Below are positions 15,660 through 24,123 of a stretch of 64,000 nucleotides of DNA, in pieces. Within the stretch, counting starts at the first letter, position 1. Each line of letters opens with the position of its first letter. The notes under the pieces are model-generated. The model ran no database searches. It saw nothing but the letters and a program-made list of their open reading frames with translations, and was not told the DNA's origin. Origin of the DNA: Paenibacillus methanolicus (GTDB taxonomy: Bacteria > Bacillota > Bacilli > Paenibacillales > Paenibacillaceae); contig NZ_VNHS01000002.1 of NCBI RefSeq assembly GCF_008124765.1, positions 496,001-560,000 on the forward strand, given 5' to 3'. The position numbers were made by a program, and so were the translations under genes.

Positions 15660-18590
15660 TTAACGCTCCTCTCCCATCTTCACGGCTTGATGCACGCGAA
15701 GACGGCGAATATGAACGAGCAGCAGCGACGCGCCCATGAGCATCATGCCGGCAACGACGATATACAACTGGTTCGTATCCTGCGAATCGAACACGACGCG
15801 GAACGGCGGCACCGAATTGGTGACGTTCTCCGCCGTCTGCAGGAAAGGCAGGAACAGCAAGCTCGTAATCTTACCGATGGCGATGCCTAGAATAATCGAC
15901 AAGCCCGCGGTAAAAATTTGTTCGAGCAGCAGCATGCCGGTTAACTGCTTGCGCGACAAGCCCATCGCCCGGAGAACGCCGAACTGCACGATCCGCCCCG
16001 ACAAATTAAAGAACCAGTACAAAATGTAACCGACGAGCGAGATCAGAATCGAGACCAGGAAACCTAAGCTCAAAATTCCGAATACGCCGCCGCGCGTCGG
16101 CAGCTTCGATTGCGTTACGAGCTCCTGGCGCACGTCTTGCACCGATGCAAGCTCGATCCCTTTGCTATGCAACGCGGTAATGATCGGCGCGGTCTTCGCG
16201 CCCGGCTTCATCTTCAGCCAGACGTCGTACTGAATAATCGGCACCTGATCGTAAATATAGTCCAGGTTCGCGATGACGAAAGGCGACTGCTCCGGATACT
16301 GGCTCGGCCAGTACGGAACAATGCCGACGATGACGAATTCGATCATGCCGTCGGTCAAGCCGACCGATACGCTGTCGCCCAGCTTGAGCTGGTACTTCTC
16401 CGCGACGTTGGACGGCACGATGGCCGCATGTTCGTATAGACCTAGGTAATTCAAGTAATGGAACGGATGCCGCTCATACAAATCATTGCGGAACCAAGCT
16501 ACTTTGGAGAAGTCGACGTTGTCGATGCCGACCAGCGTGCCTTGGCCGACGGACCGACCGGAAACGACGACGTTGCCTTTGGTCTGCAGGACGCGGGCAG
16601 CCGCTTCGACGCCGTCCAGCTCGCGGAAAATCTCGAACGGCGGTTCGGAGTATATCGTGCGCGTCGGCACCGAGCCCCCGCCGCCTTGACCTCCGCCATT
16701 ACCTCCATTGCCCCCATTGCCTCCATTGCCGCCTTGGCCGCCGCCGTTGCCGCCCTGGCCCCCATTGCCGCCTTGGCCGCCGTTCCCTCCGCCGCCTTGA
16801 TTGCCTCCGTTGTTCACGAGCTCGGTCGTGCCCTCCCAGACGGTCTGAACGACGACGTCCGTGCCGAACTTGTATAACGTGCGCTCCGTGGAGTTAAGAT
16901 CGATCGTGCGGGCAGCAGAGGCATTATATACGCCAAGCCCGAGCGTTAGAATCAACAAAATCATGAGCGGATAATAGCCCTTGGACGATCGCGACAGCTG
17001 CGTGAGCGTCAAATACAGCGGAACCGGCAGTATCCTGCGGCCGAGCCAATTGAACAGCTTCAGCATCCAAGGGAAAATCCGTAGAAAGAACAATCCGAGC
17101 GCGAATATCGCGATCGCCGGCACGAAGAACAAGAACGGCTGAACGTTCAACTGATCCGTCGTCATGCCGCTTTTGAACGTGATCATTTGGCGTTCATTGA
17201 AGAGGTACCAACCGTATGCGGCCACCCCTAGCAGCAGCACGTCGATGAACCAGCGCTGCCAACCCGGTTTGCGGTCCGATCTTGCCAGCGCCTGCTTGTA
17301 GCCGACGATCGACGAACGCGCGTATATGATGGCAGGAACGATTGTCGCCAGCATCGCCAGCACGACCGCGCCGATCCCCGCCAGGATCGCTTCGATGCCG
17401 AAGCCGATCGGGATCGATTTGCGGTCGACGAACGCGAGGAAACCATTCGCCGAACCGATGCTCTTGGCCATGAACCAACCGAGCGCCGGACCGATGACAA
17501 GCGCGATTATGCCGAGCAGCAGCCCCTCCAGGAAATAAATCCGGATAATTTGCCCCGTGCCCGCGCCCCGGCTTCGAAGCACCGCGATATCGCTGCGCTG
17601 TTTATCCAGCGATTGCCTGGCGTTCATCGCGATAAAGTAGAACACCATCGCAATCATCGGCGCGGCAAGCGTAAAGAGCAGCGCTTGCAGCTGCAAGCTT
17701 TGCGTCCGGAACTGGCCGAGCAGCTTCGCGAACGAAATTTCGACCTTCGTGTCCTTCAGCTTCTGATACAGCTCCACGTTCAGCCTGTCGAGCGTGCGGC
17801 CGAGCGGGGAGAGCTGACTCGTCTGAATGTCTTTCAGATCGAAAGCATAATACCAATTGGCGGTGTGTACCGGAACTTTGCGCTCCGTCACCAATCCTTT
17901 CGTGAACGCGTTCTCGCCGATAATGAGCGTATTCATAATGCCTTCCAGCCCTTGATACCAGTACGCGCTCGTATCGTCGAGCGGCTTGTAGGCGCCGACG
18001 ATTTTGACTCTCAGGTTCAGGTTAAGCCCGCCATAGATCGGATAATAGAAGACGTCGCCGATATGGATATCGCTGCGGTACATAGCCTCTTCCATCATGA
18101 CCGCCTCGACCAAGTCGCCTTCGCCGACGGAGTCGGCGAACCAGCGTCCCTGCGCCAGCTCCGCGTTCTTATCCAGCTCCGACATCGTCATGAGCGACAT
18201 CTGCCTAACCCGGCTCGCGTCCACCTTCTTTGGATCTTCCGGCGTAATCTCGGTGCTGCGGAGCAGCATGTTCTGCACGAACATGTTCTGAGGGAACCCG
18301 ATTTCCTTCGGGACATCCTCCCTAATGTAGCGCGTGACCTCGGCGAGACTGGCCGGATCCGTCTTGGCGCCGCCTACCGACTGGTAACGCATCAGCAGCG
18401 ACCCTGCGGGCAAGCCGCCGCTCTCCTGCTTCAGCGATTCGCCTACGACGCGCTTGAGCGCGCCGTCCGCATACATCGGGATGCTCGTCGCGAACGCTAC
18501 CGCGATGATGAGGCCGACGAGGGAACTGAGCGTCAGCCAACGGGTATTCCACATTTTGCGGAACAAAAATCGGATTAACGGCATCCCCAT
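15660..18590 (-). CDS. FtsX/MacB-type ABC permease, 976 residues
   Basis: A large permease with an N-terminal membrane helix (WLTLSSLVGLIIAVAFATSIPMY), a long extracytoplasmic domain (about 45-290) and a first FtsX core of helices (about 295-430). More helices near 445-530 are followed by a second extracytoplasmic domain (about 560-820) and a second FtsX core at the end (about 825-960). Duplicated FtsX permeases work with LolD/MacB-like ATPases in export or signalling rather than import. Residues about 597-640 are almost entirely Gly, Asn and Gln. GTAGGT precedes the start; an ATG six bases on is an alternative. It lies between the adaptor and the second ATPase gene. Confidence 0.9.
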   Translation of the reverse strand: MGMPLIRFLFRKMWNTRWLTLSSLVGLIIAVAFATSIPMYADGALKRVVGESLKQESGGLPAGSLLMRYQSVGGAKTDPASLAEVTRYIREDVPKEIGFPQNMFVQNMLLRSTEITPEDPKKVDASRVRQMSLMTMSELDKNAELAQGRWFADSVGEGDLVEAVMMEEAMYRSDIHIGDVFYYPIYGGLNLNLRVKIVGAYKPLDDTSAYWYQGLEGIMNTLIIGENAFTKGLVTERKVPVHTANWYYAFDLKDIQTSQLSPLGRTLDRLNVELYQKLKDTKVEISFAKLLGQFRTQSLQLQALLFTLAAPMIAMVFYFIAMNARQSLDKQRSDIAVLRSRGAGTGQIIRIYFLEGLLLGIIALVIGPALGWFMAKSIGSANGFLAFVDRKSIPIGFGIEAILAGIGAVVLAMLATIVPAIIYARSSIVGYKQALARSDRKPGWQRWFIDVLLLGVAAYGWYLFNERQMITFKSGMTTDQLNVQPFLFFVPAIAIFALGLFFLRIFPWMLKLFNWLGRRILPVPLYLTLTQLSRSSKGYYPLMILLILTLGLGVYNASAARTIDLNSTERTLYKFGTDVVVQTVWEGTTELVNNGGNQGGGGNGGQGGNGGQGGNGGGQGGNGGNGGNGGNGGGQGGGGSVPTRTIYSEPPFEIFRELDGVEAAARVLQTKGNVVVSGRSVGQGTLVGIDNVDFSKVAWFRNDLYERHPFHYLNYLGLYEHAAIVPSNVAEKYQLKLGDSVSVGLTDGMIEFVIVGIVPYWPSQYPEQSPFVIANLDYIYDQVPIIQYDVWLKMKPGAKTAPIITALHSKGIELASVQDVRQELVTQSKLPTRGGVFGILSLGFLVSILISLVGYILYWFFNLSGRIVQFGVLRAMGLSRKQLTGMLLLEQIFTAGLSIILGIAIGKITSLLFLPFLQTAENVTNSVPPFRVVFDSQDTNQLYIVVAGMMLMGASLLLVHIRRLRVHQAVKMGEER
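16677..16803 (-). repeat. Gly-Asn-Gln low-complexity minisatellite inside the permease gene
   Basis: About 127 bases made of 9-base-like GCC/TCC-rich units (on the plus strand variants of CCTCCATTGCCCC) encode GGNGG and GGQGG repeats in the second external domain. It is in frame throughout. Such tracts expand and contract by slippage and probably form a flexible linker. Confidence 0.85.
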
Positions 18591-18593
18591 CAG

Positions 18594-19673
18594 CTATCGA
18601 CCTACCACTTTCTGCCCCGGCGTCAAGCCCTTCACGATTTCGATTTCCGTTGCGGTTTGCTGGCCGACCTCCACGTCGACCTCCCGTTTGCCTTCCGCCT
18701 CCACGACTTGCACGTAGGTGCGCGAGCCGATCGTACGCAGCGCGGAGGGCGGAATGACGATCGCGTTCTCTTTGCGTTTCGTAATGATATTCAGCGACAG
18801 AAGACTACCTCTCGTGACGCCGGCCGGGATTTTATTCAGCGAGACGAGCAAATATTTCTCCGGACGTTCAATGTTCTGGCCGTTGTTGCCGCCGACGCCT
18901 CCATTGCCGTTCCCGTTGCCGTTCTCTTCCGTGACGATCGGCAGCTGTTTCACTTTGCCCGCGACCGTGCCCCCGTTGTTGATCTCGACGGAAGCCGGCA
19001 TGCCGACGGTGACGCCGTTCAGCTCGTCTTGCGTCATGTTCACGGCCGCGACGAGATCGCTGCCGTCGGCAATGATGCAGATCGGATCGTAGGCTTTGAT
19101 CTGATCGCCCTTCATCACGTTGAGCTGCACGACCGTTCCGGCGAACGGCGCGACCAAGGTCGCCTTGTTGATCTCTTCTTGCATGTCGGCGAGCTTCTGG
19201 CGATTCTCCTCGAAGTTAATGACGGCCATCTCGTAGGCGATCGGATCCATCGTGTCGCGTTCGCGCAACGTTTTCTTCATCTCGACTTCGGCTTTCTTGA
19301 AGTTCAACTGCTCGGTTCGGAGCGTTTTCTTCAAATCATCGACGTCCAGCGATCCGATGACCTGACCTGCGGTTACCTTCTGGCCGGCCTTGATGTTCAA
19401 CTCCTTCAGCCGTTTGCCGTCGAGCGTAAAATAGAGCGTCTCCTCTTTCAGCGAAATCAGCTTGCCGCTGCCCAGCACCTTCGTCTCCAAGGTCGTCGTC
19501 GTGACCTCGTACTCCGGTTTCTTCGCGATCGCCGGCGGGTTAATCTCGGGCAGTACCTCTTCCTCCGCCTCCTTCGGCAGCAGCGAGCAGCCGCTAGCAA
19601 ACAGCATCGATGCGCTGAGCAGCACCGCGGCCCAACGCTTAAATGAATTTTCCGTCAACCATTTCGTAAACAT
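18594..19673 (-). CDS. Membrane fusion protein (HlyD/MacA-like lipoprotein adaptor)
   Basis: A 359-residue protein with a lipobox (LLSASMLFASGC, Cys about residue 29). It then has a barrel-sandwich/lipoyl half-motif (LNIKAGQKVTAGQVIGSLD), a coiled-coil hairpin (about 110-165), the returning lipoyl half (LVAPFAGTVVQLNVMKGDQI), a beta-barrel and a C-terminal membrane-proximal domain (VEVGQQTATEIEIVKGLTPGQKVV). This is the MacA/RND adaptor architecture. The ATG at 19673 follows GGAGGTTGCCGATC; the frame overlaps the upstream ATPase gene by 35 bases. A Gly/Asn-rich stretch near residue 245 echoes the one in the permease. It is anchored outside the membrane and links the permease to substrate or wall. 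Confidence 0.88.
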   Translation of the reverse strand: MFTKWLTENSFKRWAAVLLSASMLFASGCSLLPKEAEEEVLPEINPPAIAKKPEYEVTTTTLETKVLGSGKLISLKEETLYFTLDGKRLKELNIKAGQKVTAGQVIGSLDVDDLKKTLRTEQLNFKKAEVEMKKTLRERDTMDPIAYEMAVINFEENRQKLADMQEEINKATLVAPFAGTVVQLNVMKGDQIKAYDPICIIADGSDLVAAVNMTQDELNGVTVGMPASVEINNGGTVAGKVKQLPIVTEENGNGNGNGGVGGNNGQNIERPEKYLLVSLNKIPAGVTRGSLLSLNIITKRKENAIVIPPSALRTIGSRTYVQVVEAEGKREVDVEVGQQTATEIEIVKGLTPGQKVVGR

Positions 19674-20472
19674 GATCGGCAACCTCCAAAATCGTGGGAT
19701 CGTGCGTAGTCATACAAATCGTAACCTGCTCCGTCTGGATGATCGTCCGAAAAACATTCATCACCTGCGCGGCCATTTGCGAATCAAGCTCGGCCGTCGG
19801 TTCGTCGGCCAGCAGCAGCTTCGGCTTGTGCGCGATCGCTTTGGCGATCGCCACCCGCTGCTGCTCGCCCCCGGACAGCTCGAAGGGACGGTGGTGCATC
19901 CGCTTGCCCAAGCCGACCAGCTCCAAACATTCCGTAACCCGCTCCTTCCACTGGTTACCCGGCACGCCGGCCATGCGCAGAGACAGCTCGACGTTCTCGT
20001 AAGCAGAGAGCAGCGGCATGAGCGCGAACGCCTGGAAAATGAACCCCATCTGTTTGCGCCTGACTACGGTCCTCTCATCGTCGCTCATGTCATGGAACGG
20101 CAATCCGCGAAAAAATATATGCCCTTTCGACGGCTGATCCAGCCCGCCGATCATGTTCAGCAGCGTCGTCTTGCCCGACCCGGAGCGGCCGCGCAGCATA
20201 ACCAACTGGGTCGGTTGAAGCTCCATGTCGATTCCCTTCAAAACATGCAGCGGCGATCCGCCCACTTGGAAGGTACGTTCGACCGCTTCCACGGTCAAAA
20301 TCGGCCCTTTCTCCACGGGCGCCTCCTCCACCTTGGCCGGGTTCAACGTCACCGCAGCCTCCAAAGCCGCGGAGTCTTCCATTTCAGGTGTGATCGCGTT
20401 CTGGGCAACCGCCATTTGCGACTTGCTTTTTTTGAACCATGCCATGGCTGTATCCCAGGACTCCCTTCGCAT
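19639..20472 (-). CDS. ABC transporter ATPase (LolD/MacB type)
   Basis: A 277-residue protein. A poorly conserved N-terminal 50 residues (Ala/Glu-rich) precede the ATPase domain: Walker [10 protein letters not shown] (about 95-103), Q-loop FIFQAF, signature LSGGEQQR, Walker B LLLADEPT and switch THD. The annotated start at 20472 has no clear ribosome site; ATG at 20445 is an alternative but also lacks a well-placed one. It is the first gene of the export operon, overlapping the adaptor gene. Having two ATPases with one duplicated permease suggests a heterodimeric motor, which is inference. Confidence 0.88.
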   Translation of the reverse strand: MRRESWDTAMAWFKKSKSQMAVAQNAITPEMEDSAALEAAVTLNPAKVEEAPVEKGPILTVEAVERTFQVGGSPLHVLKGIDMELQPTQLVMLRGRSGSGKTTLLNMIGGLDQPSKGHIFFRGLPFHDMSDDERTVVRRKQMGFIFQAFALMPLLSAYENVELSLRMAGVPGNQWKERVTECLELVGLGKRMHHRPFELSGGEQQRVAIAKAIAHKPKLLLADEPTAELDSQMAAQVMNVFRTIIQTEQVTICMTTHDPTILEVADHVYEMVDGKFI

Positions 20473-20637
20473 TAAAAATTTTTCATAAAATGAAAACTAT
20501 CTTATAGACGGTACGTTTACCAAAAAAGTTACGCTTCAAGTAGAAAGAAAACATAAATATTTGTTAAAGCAAACTTTTCCGGCTTTATCCGCCTCGACTC
20601 GACAAAACTCGACTAAGACAGGCTGTTATGGACGCAG

Positions 20638-20688
20638 AAAGCCCCGGTGGACCAGAACGGCTTTCGCATTCGTTTCCACCCGGGCTTT
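20638..20688 (-). terminator. Terminator of the chemoreceptor gene
   Basis: AAAGCCCGGGTGG on the minus strand pairs imperfectly with CCACCGGGGCTTT, followed by TC and a short T run. Confidence 0.7.
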
Positions 20689-20696
20689 AGCTTGCG

Positions 20697-22436
20697 TTAT
20701 TTCACTTTAAACGAAGTGACCGATTCCGTCAGCTGCGAGACGATTCGCTGGAGCTGGTCCGCGGCCGACGTAATGTCTTCCATGAGAGCCAGCTGCTCTT
20801 CGGTGGCCGCCGCTACGCTGCGCGTGCTGTCGAGCGTCAGCTGCGCCGTATGAGCGGATTGCTCCATCGTGGCGCTTACCTGCTCGGAGCTCGCCGACAT
20901 TTGTTCCGTAATCGCCGAGTTGTCGTGAATCTGGGACGCGATGCTCTCAATCGAGCCGCGGATCTGCGTGAAGCTCTCCGTCACGTTCGCGAGCAGCTTG
21001 CTGCCCTGCTCGACTTCCGTCAGCGTCTTGGTCATCACGCCGGTCGCGCTGGCCACTTCTCCTTGCGTCGCCGCGACCAGCTCGTTGATCGTAGTGGCAG
21101 ACTGCAGAGAAGCTGCGGCAAGATTGCGGATTTCGCCGGCCACGACCGTAAAGCCGCGGCCATGCTCGCCCGCGCGCGCCGCCTCGATCGAGGCGTTGAG
21201 CGACAGAATGTTCGTTTGGTTCGAGAATGACGTGATCTGCTCGGCGATCTGGCCGATCTCGCGGGAACGTTCATTCAAGCTATCGACGATGCCCGAGAGA
21301 CTCTGTATGACGCTCTTGATGCCTTGCATTTGGCTCACGAGCAGGTCGATTTGCTGCTGCCCTTGCTCCGCCTTCTGCGAGGTGGCCGTCGAATATTCCG
21401 ATATCGAAGACGTGTTCTCGGCGACGCGGGCAATGCCGACGGCCATCTCCACGATCGCCCGCGCGGATTCTTCCGCCCCCCGCGTCTGAGATTCCATCCC
21501 GTCGCTCACGCTCTGAATGTCCACCGCCACGCTGGAAGCCGCTTCCGTCGATTGCTTCGACGTCAGCTGCATTTGTTTCGAGGATGCGCTCACATGATCG
21601 GCATTCTCCGATATCGTGCCGATGAGACCGCGCAGGCTGCTGGCCATCGTTTCGATCGAGTCGGCGATTTTGCCCAGCTCGTCGTTGCCCCGTTTAAATG
21701 CAGGACGCGGTCTCAAATCGCCATCGGCCACCGCGCGCGTCAGACTGATCATGTAGCCGACGACGCGGTACAGGTTGCGGATAATGAAGAAACTGACCAC
21801 GCCGATCGCGATGACGCAGGCCGCGATCCCGATGTACGATTGAAGCTTGAAGTCCTCCAGTTGTTTCTTGGATAGCTCCGACTGCGCGCCCGCGTACTCT
21901 TCCAAAATTTCGCCGATCGTATTCAAGCTGCCCCGCAGTTCGATAAACCGATTCATAAAGTCCTCGTTCGGCGCGGTTCCGTCCGAAACGGCGAGGGAGC
22001 TGCCCAGATCGTCCACCCAGACTTTAAAGTTCTCGCGGAAGGAAGCGATAATCTCCTGGACCGTCGTGTCGCCGTCGCTCTTCTTGAGTTCCATCATGCC
22101 CGCGGAATTCGCGATCTCTTCCGCCTTCTGCAGTCGTTCGGAAGCCTGCTTTACATTGGCCAGCATGTCTTCCTGCGCAAGAGATGCTCGATCCTGGCTC
22201 ATCCCACCAGATTTCAACAGCTGGTAGGCCGAAAGGGACTGGTACAAATCGCGATCGGCGTTCAATACGTTCGTCGTGATTTCGTTCGTCTGCTCGAACA
22301 ACGCGTTCGCATTCGACATGTCCGCACCGTACTTGCTCAAAATATAGACGTTGCTGCCCGCATACATCAAGATGGGAAGTGACATTAATAGGAGCAGCTT
22401 GGCCCTCAAGGAGAGAGAAATACGTCTTTTCTTCAT
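20697..22436 (-). CDS. Methyl-accepting chemotaxis protein
   Basis: A 579-residue transmembrane receptor. TM1 is at about 14-33 (LLLLMSLPILMYAGSNVYIL) and a helical four-helix-bundle-like ligand domain runs from about 35 to 200. TM2 is at about 205-225 (YIGIAACVIAIGVVSFFII), a HAMP domain at about 226-280, and a long MCP coiled coil with the kinase hairpin tip (IAEQITSFSNQTNILSLNASIEAARAGEHGRGFTVVA split over about 440-480) ends near 575. It signals through CheW/CheA to the flagellar motor. The ligand is not predictable. Single gene, own terminator; GTAGAGGATGATCCGCC precedes the ATG. Confidence 0.93.
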   Translation of the reverse strand: MKKRRISLSLRAKLLLLMSLPILMYAGSNVYILSKYGADMSNANALFEQTNEITTNVLNADRDLYQSLSAYQLLKSGGMSQDRASLAQEDMLANVKQASERLQKAEEIANSAGMMELKKSDGDTTVQEIIASFRENFKVWVDDLGSSLAVSDGTAPNEDFMNRFIELRGSLNTIGEILEEYAGAQSELSKKQLEDFKLQSYIGIAACVIAIGVVSFFIIRNLYRVVGYMISLTRAVADGDLRPRPAFKRGNDELGKIADSIETMASSLRGLIGTISENADHVSASSKQMQLTSKQSTEAASSVAVDIQSVSDGMESQTRGAEESARAIVEMAVGIARVAENTSSISEYSTATSQKAEQGQQQIDLLVSQMQGIKSVIQSLSGIVDSLNERSREIGQIAEQITSFSNQTNILSLNASIEAARAGEHGRGFTVVAGEIRNLAAASLQSATTINELVAATQGEVASATGVMTKTLTEVEQGSKLLANVTESFTQIRGSIESIASQIHDNSAITEQMSASSEQVSATMEQSAHTAQLTLDSTRSVAAATEEQLALMEDITSAADQLQRIVSQLTESVTSFKVK

Positions 22437-22570
22437 GGCGGATCATCCTCTACGTTAGCATCTGGCTATCAGTAAGCCCTTTTACTACATACATCGGTTA
22501 TATGTAAAGGAATAATAATAGCATTTGTTGAATTATGATAACTTTTGTCGAAACTCCACTGTGTACGCAT

Positions 22571-22606
22571 AAAAAAACTCCTTATCCGGATGAACGGAAA
22601 AGGAGT
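22571..22606 (-). terminator. Terminator of the pyr operon
   Basis: ACTCCTT (22577-22583) pairs with AAGGAGT (22600-22606), with CCG/CGG inside; TTTTTTTATG follows on the minus strand. Confidence 0.88.
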
Positions 22607-22642
22607 GGATGGTGCTTAACAGCCAAGTTGTTCCGGCGTCGT

Positions 22643-23290
22643 TTACTGACCGAAAGCTTGCGGATTCTCGCGCCACTTGCGCAGCAACGACACGTCCGCC
22701 TCTTCGATTTTGCCTGCGGCAAGCGCCGTATCGATCAGCGCCGAGTAGTTGGAGAGCGTGAAGAGCGGAATTTGCTGCTCCGCGAACGCCGCGGCCGCCT
22801 GAGGGAATTCATAGGTGAAAATCGCGACGGTACCGAGCACTTCGCAGCCGGCTTCGCGAACGGCCACGGCCGCTTTCAGCGAGCTGCCGCCCGTCGACAC
22901 GAGATCCTCGATCAACACGACCTTCTGGCCGGCCTTGAAGTTGCCTTCGATTTGATTCGTTTTGCCGTGGCCTTTCGCTTTATCGCGCACATAAAGCATC
23001 GGCAGGTTCAGCTTATGCGCCACCCATGCGGCGTGCGGGATACCCCCCGTCGCGATACCCGCTACGGCTTCGCAGTCCGGGAATTGCTCGCGAATCACGG
23101 TCGCGAAGCCTTCGGCAATCGCGTCGCGTACGTCCGGATACGACATCGTCAAACGGTTGTCGCAGTAGATAGGAGACTTCATGCCGGAAGACCACGTGAA
23201 CGGGTCGTTCGGACGGAGCGCGACCGCTCCGATTTCCAGCAGGTTAAGCGCGATATGCTGCGGCAATTGTTCCAGTTTGATCGTAGTCAT
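22643..23290 (-). CDS. pyrE: Orotate phosphoribosyltransferase
   Basis: A 215-residue type I phosphoribosyltransferase that joins orotate to PRPP to give OMP. The PRPP loop [15 protein letters not shown] is at about 115-129, the conserved [12 protein letters not shown] orotate-side segment near 36-47, and [11 protein letters not shown] near 83. The start overlaps the pyrF stop by one base (TAATG), implying translational coupling. It is the last gene of the pyr operon, before the terminator. Confidence 0.96.
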   Translation of the reverse strand: MTTIKLEQLPQHIALNLLEIGAVALRPNDPFTWSSGMKSPIYCDNRLTMSYPDVRDAIAEGFATVIREQFPDCEAVAGIATGGIPHAAWVAHKLNLPMLYVRDKAKGHGKTNQIEGNFKAGQKVVLIEDLVSTGGSSLKAAVAVREAGCEVLGTVAIFTYEFPQAAAAFAEQQIPLFTLSNYSALIDTALAAGKIEEADVSLLRKWRENPQAFGQ

Positions 23291-24021
23291 TAGCGAATCA
23301 GCTCCTCAATAATCGATTCAATAGATGCACGCGGGTCCTGCGCGGCCGTGATGGGACGTCCGATGACCATGAAGTCCGTTCCTTGGTCCAATGCTTGCCG
23401 CGGCGTAAGAATGCGCGATTGATCGTTCATATCGGCTCCTGCCGGGCGAATGCCGGGCGTTACCGTCTTGAACGCGGCGCCGCACGCGGTTTTGATCGCC
23501 GTTACCTCTTGCGGGGACGACACGACGCCGTCCAGTCCGGCCGCATGCGCCAGCTTCGCGTAACGGATAACCGCGTCTTCCACGCTGCCTGCGATGCCGA
23601 TCTCTTCGTTCAATACGCTCTGATTCGTGCTCGTCAGCTGCGTGACCGCGATAACCAACGGGCGCGCGCCTCCTCTGCTTAGCGCGCTGTCAACGCCTTC
23701 CAACGCAGCTTCCATCATGTCTCGTCCGCCGGCCGCATGCACGTTGAACATATCGACGCCAAGGCGCGCGATGCTGTTCGCTCCGCCTTTGACGGTATTC
23801 GGAATATCGTGCATCTTCACGTCCAGAAACACTTGATAGCCGCGCTCCTTCAGACTGGCCACGAAAGCAGGTCCCGCCGCATAAAACAACTGCATGCCCA
23901 CTTTCATATAACAGGGAATGCCGTCAAGGGCATCCAGCAATCGCTCGGCCGCCATGGCATCCGGATAATCCAGCGCGACCATGATACTGCCTGCCGCTTC
24001 ATTTCGTGTAAGGCCGCTCAT
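23290..24021 (-). CDS. pyrF: Orotidine 5'-phosphate decarboxylase
   Basis: A 243-residue TIM-barrel enzyme producing UMP from OMP. The catalytic D-K-x-x-D array is visible in [13 protein letters not shown] (about 63-75), with the N-terminal MVALDYPDA and the phosphate-binding VTPGIRPAG and FMVIGRPIT loops. ATG at 24021 is preferred because AAGGGGTGG stands nine bases ahead; GTG at 24030 would sit inside that site. A strong terminator-like hairpin lies between carB and this gene. Confidence 0.95.
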   Translation of the reverse strand: MSGLTRNEAAGSIMVALDYPDAMAAERLLDALDGIPCYMKVGMQLFYAAGPAFVASLKERGYQVFLDVKMHDIPNTVKGGANSIARLGVDMFNVHAAGGRDMMEAALEGVDSALSRGGARPLVIAVTQLTSTNQSVLNEEIGIAGSVEDAVIRYAKLAHAAGLDGVVSSPQEVTAIKTACGAAFKTVTPGIRPAGADMNDQSRILTPRQALDQGTDFMVIGRPITAAQDPRASIESIIEELIR

Positions 24022-24050
24022 CGTATCCACCCCTTACTATAGATGTCCAT

Positions 24051-24110
24051 AAAAAAGGCGTCCCGTAGCGTCAGCTTGCCAATTAGCAGGCTGACGCGGC
24101 CAGGACGGCC
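24051..24110 (-). terminator. Intrinsic terminator inside the pyr operon (carB/pyrF)
   Basis: On the minus strand GCGTCAGC pairs with GCTGACGC, extended outward by GGC-GTCC with GGACGCC, and directly followed by TTTTTTATGG. Only about 30 bases remain to the pyrF start, too few for an independent promoter, so pyrF and pyrE must rely on readthrough. Confidence 0.8.
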
Positions 24111-24123
24111 CATTGTTCGTTAA

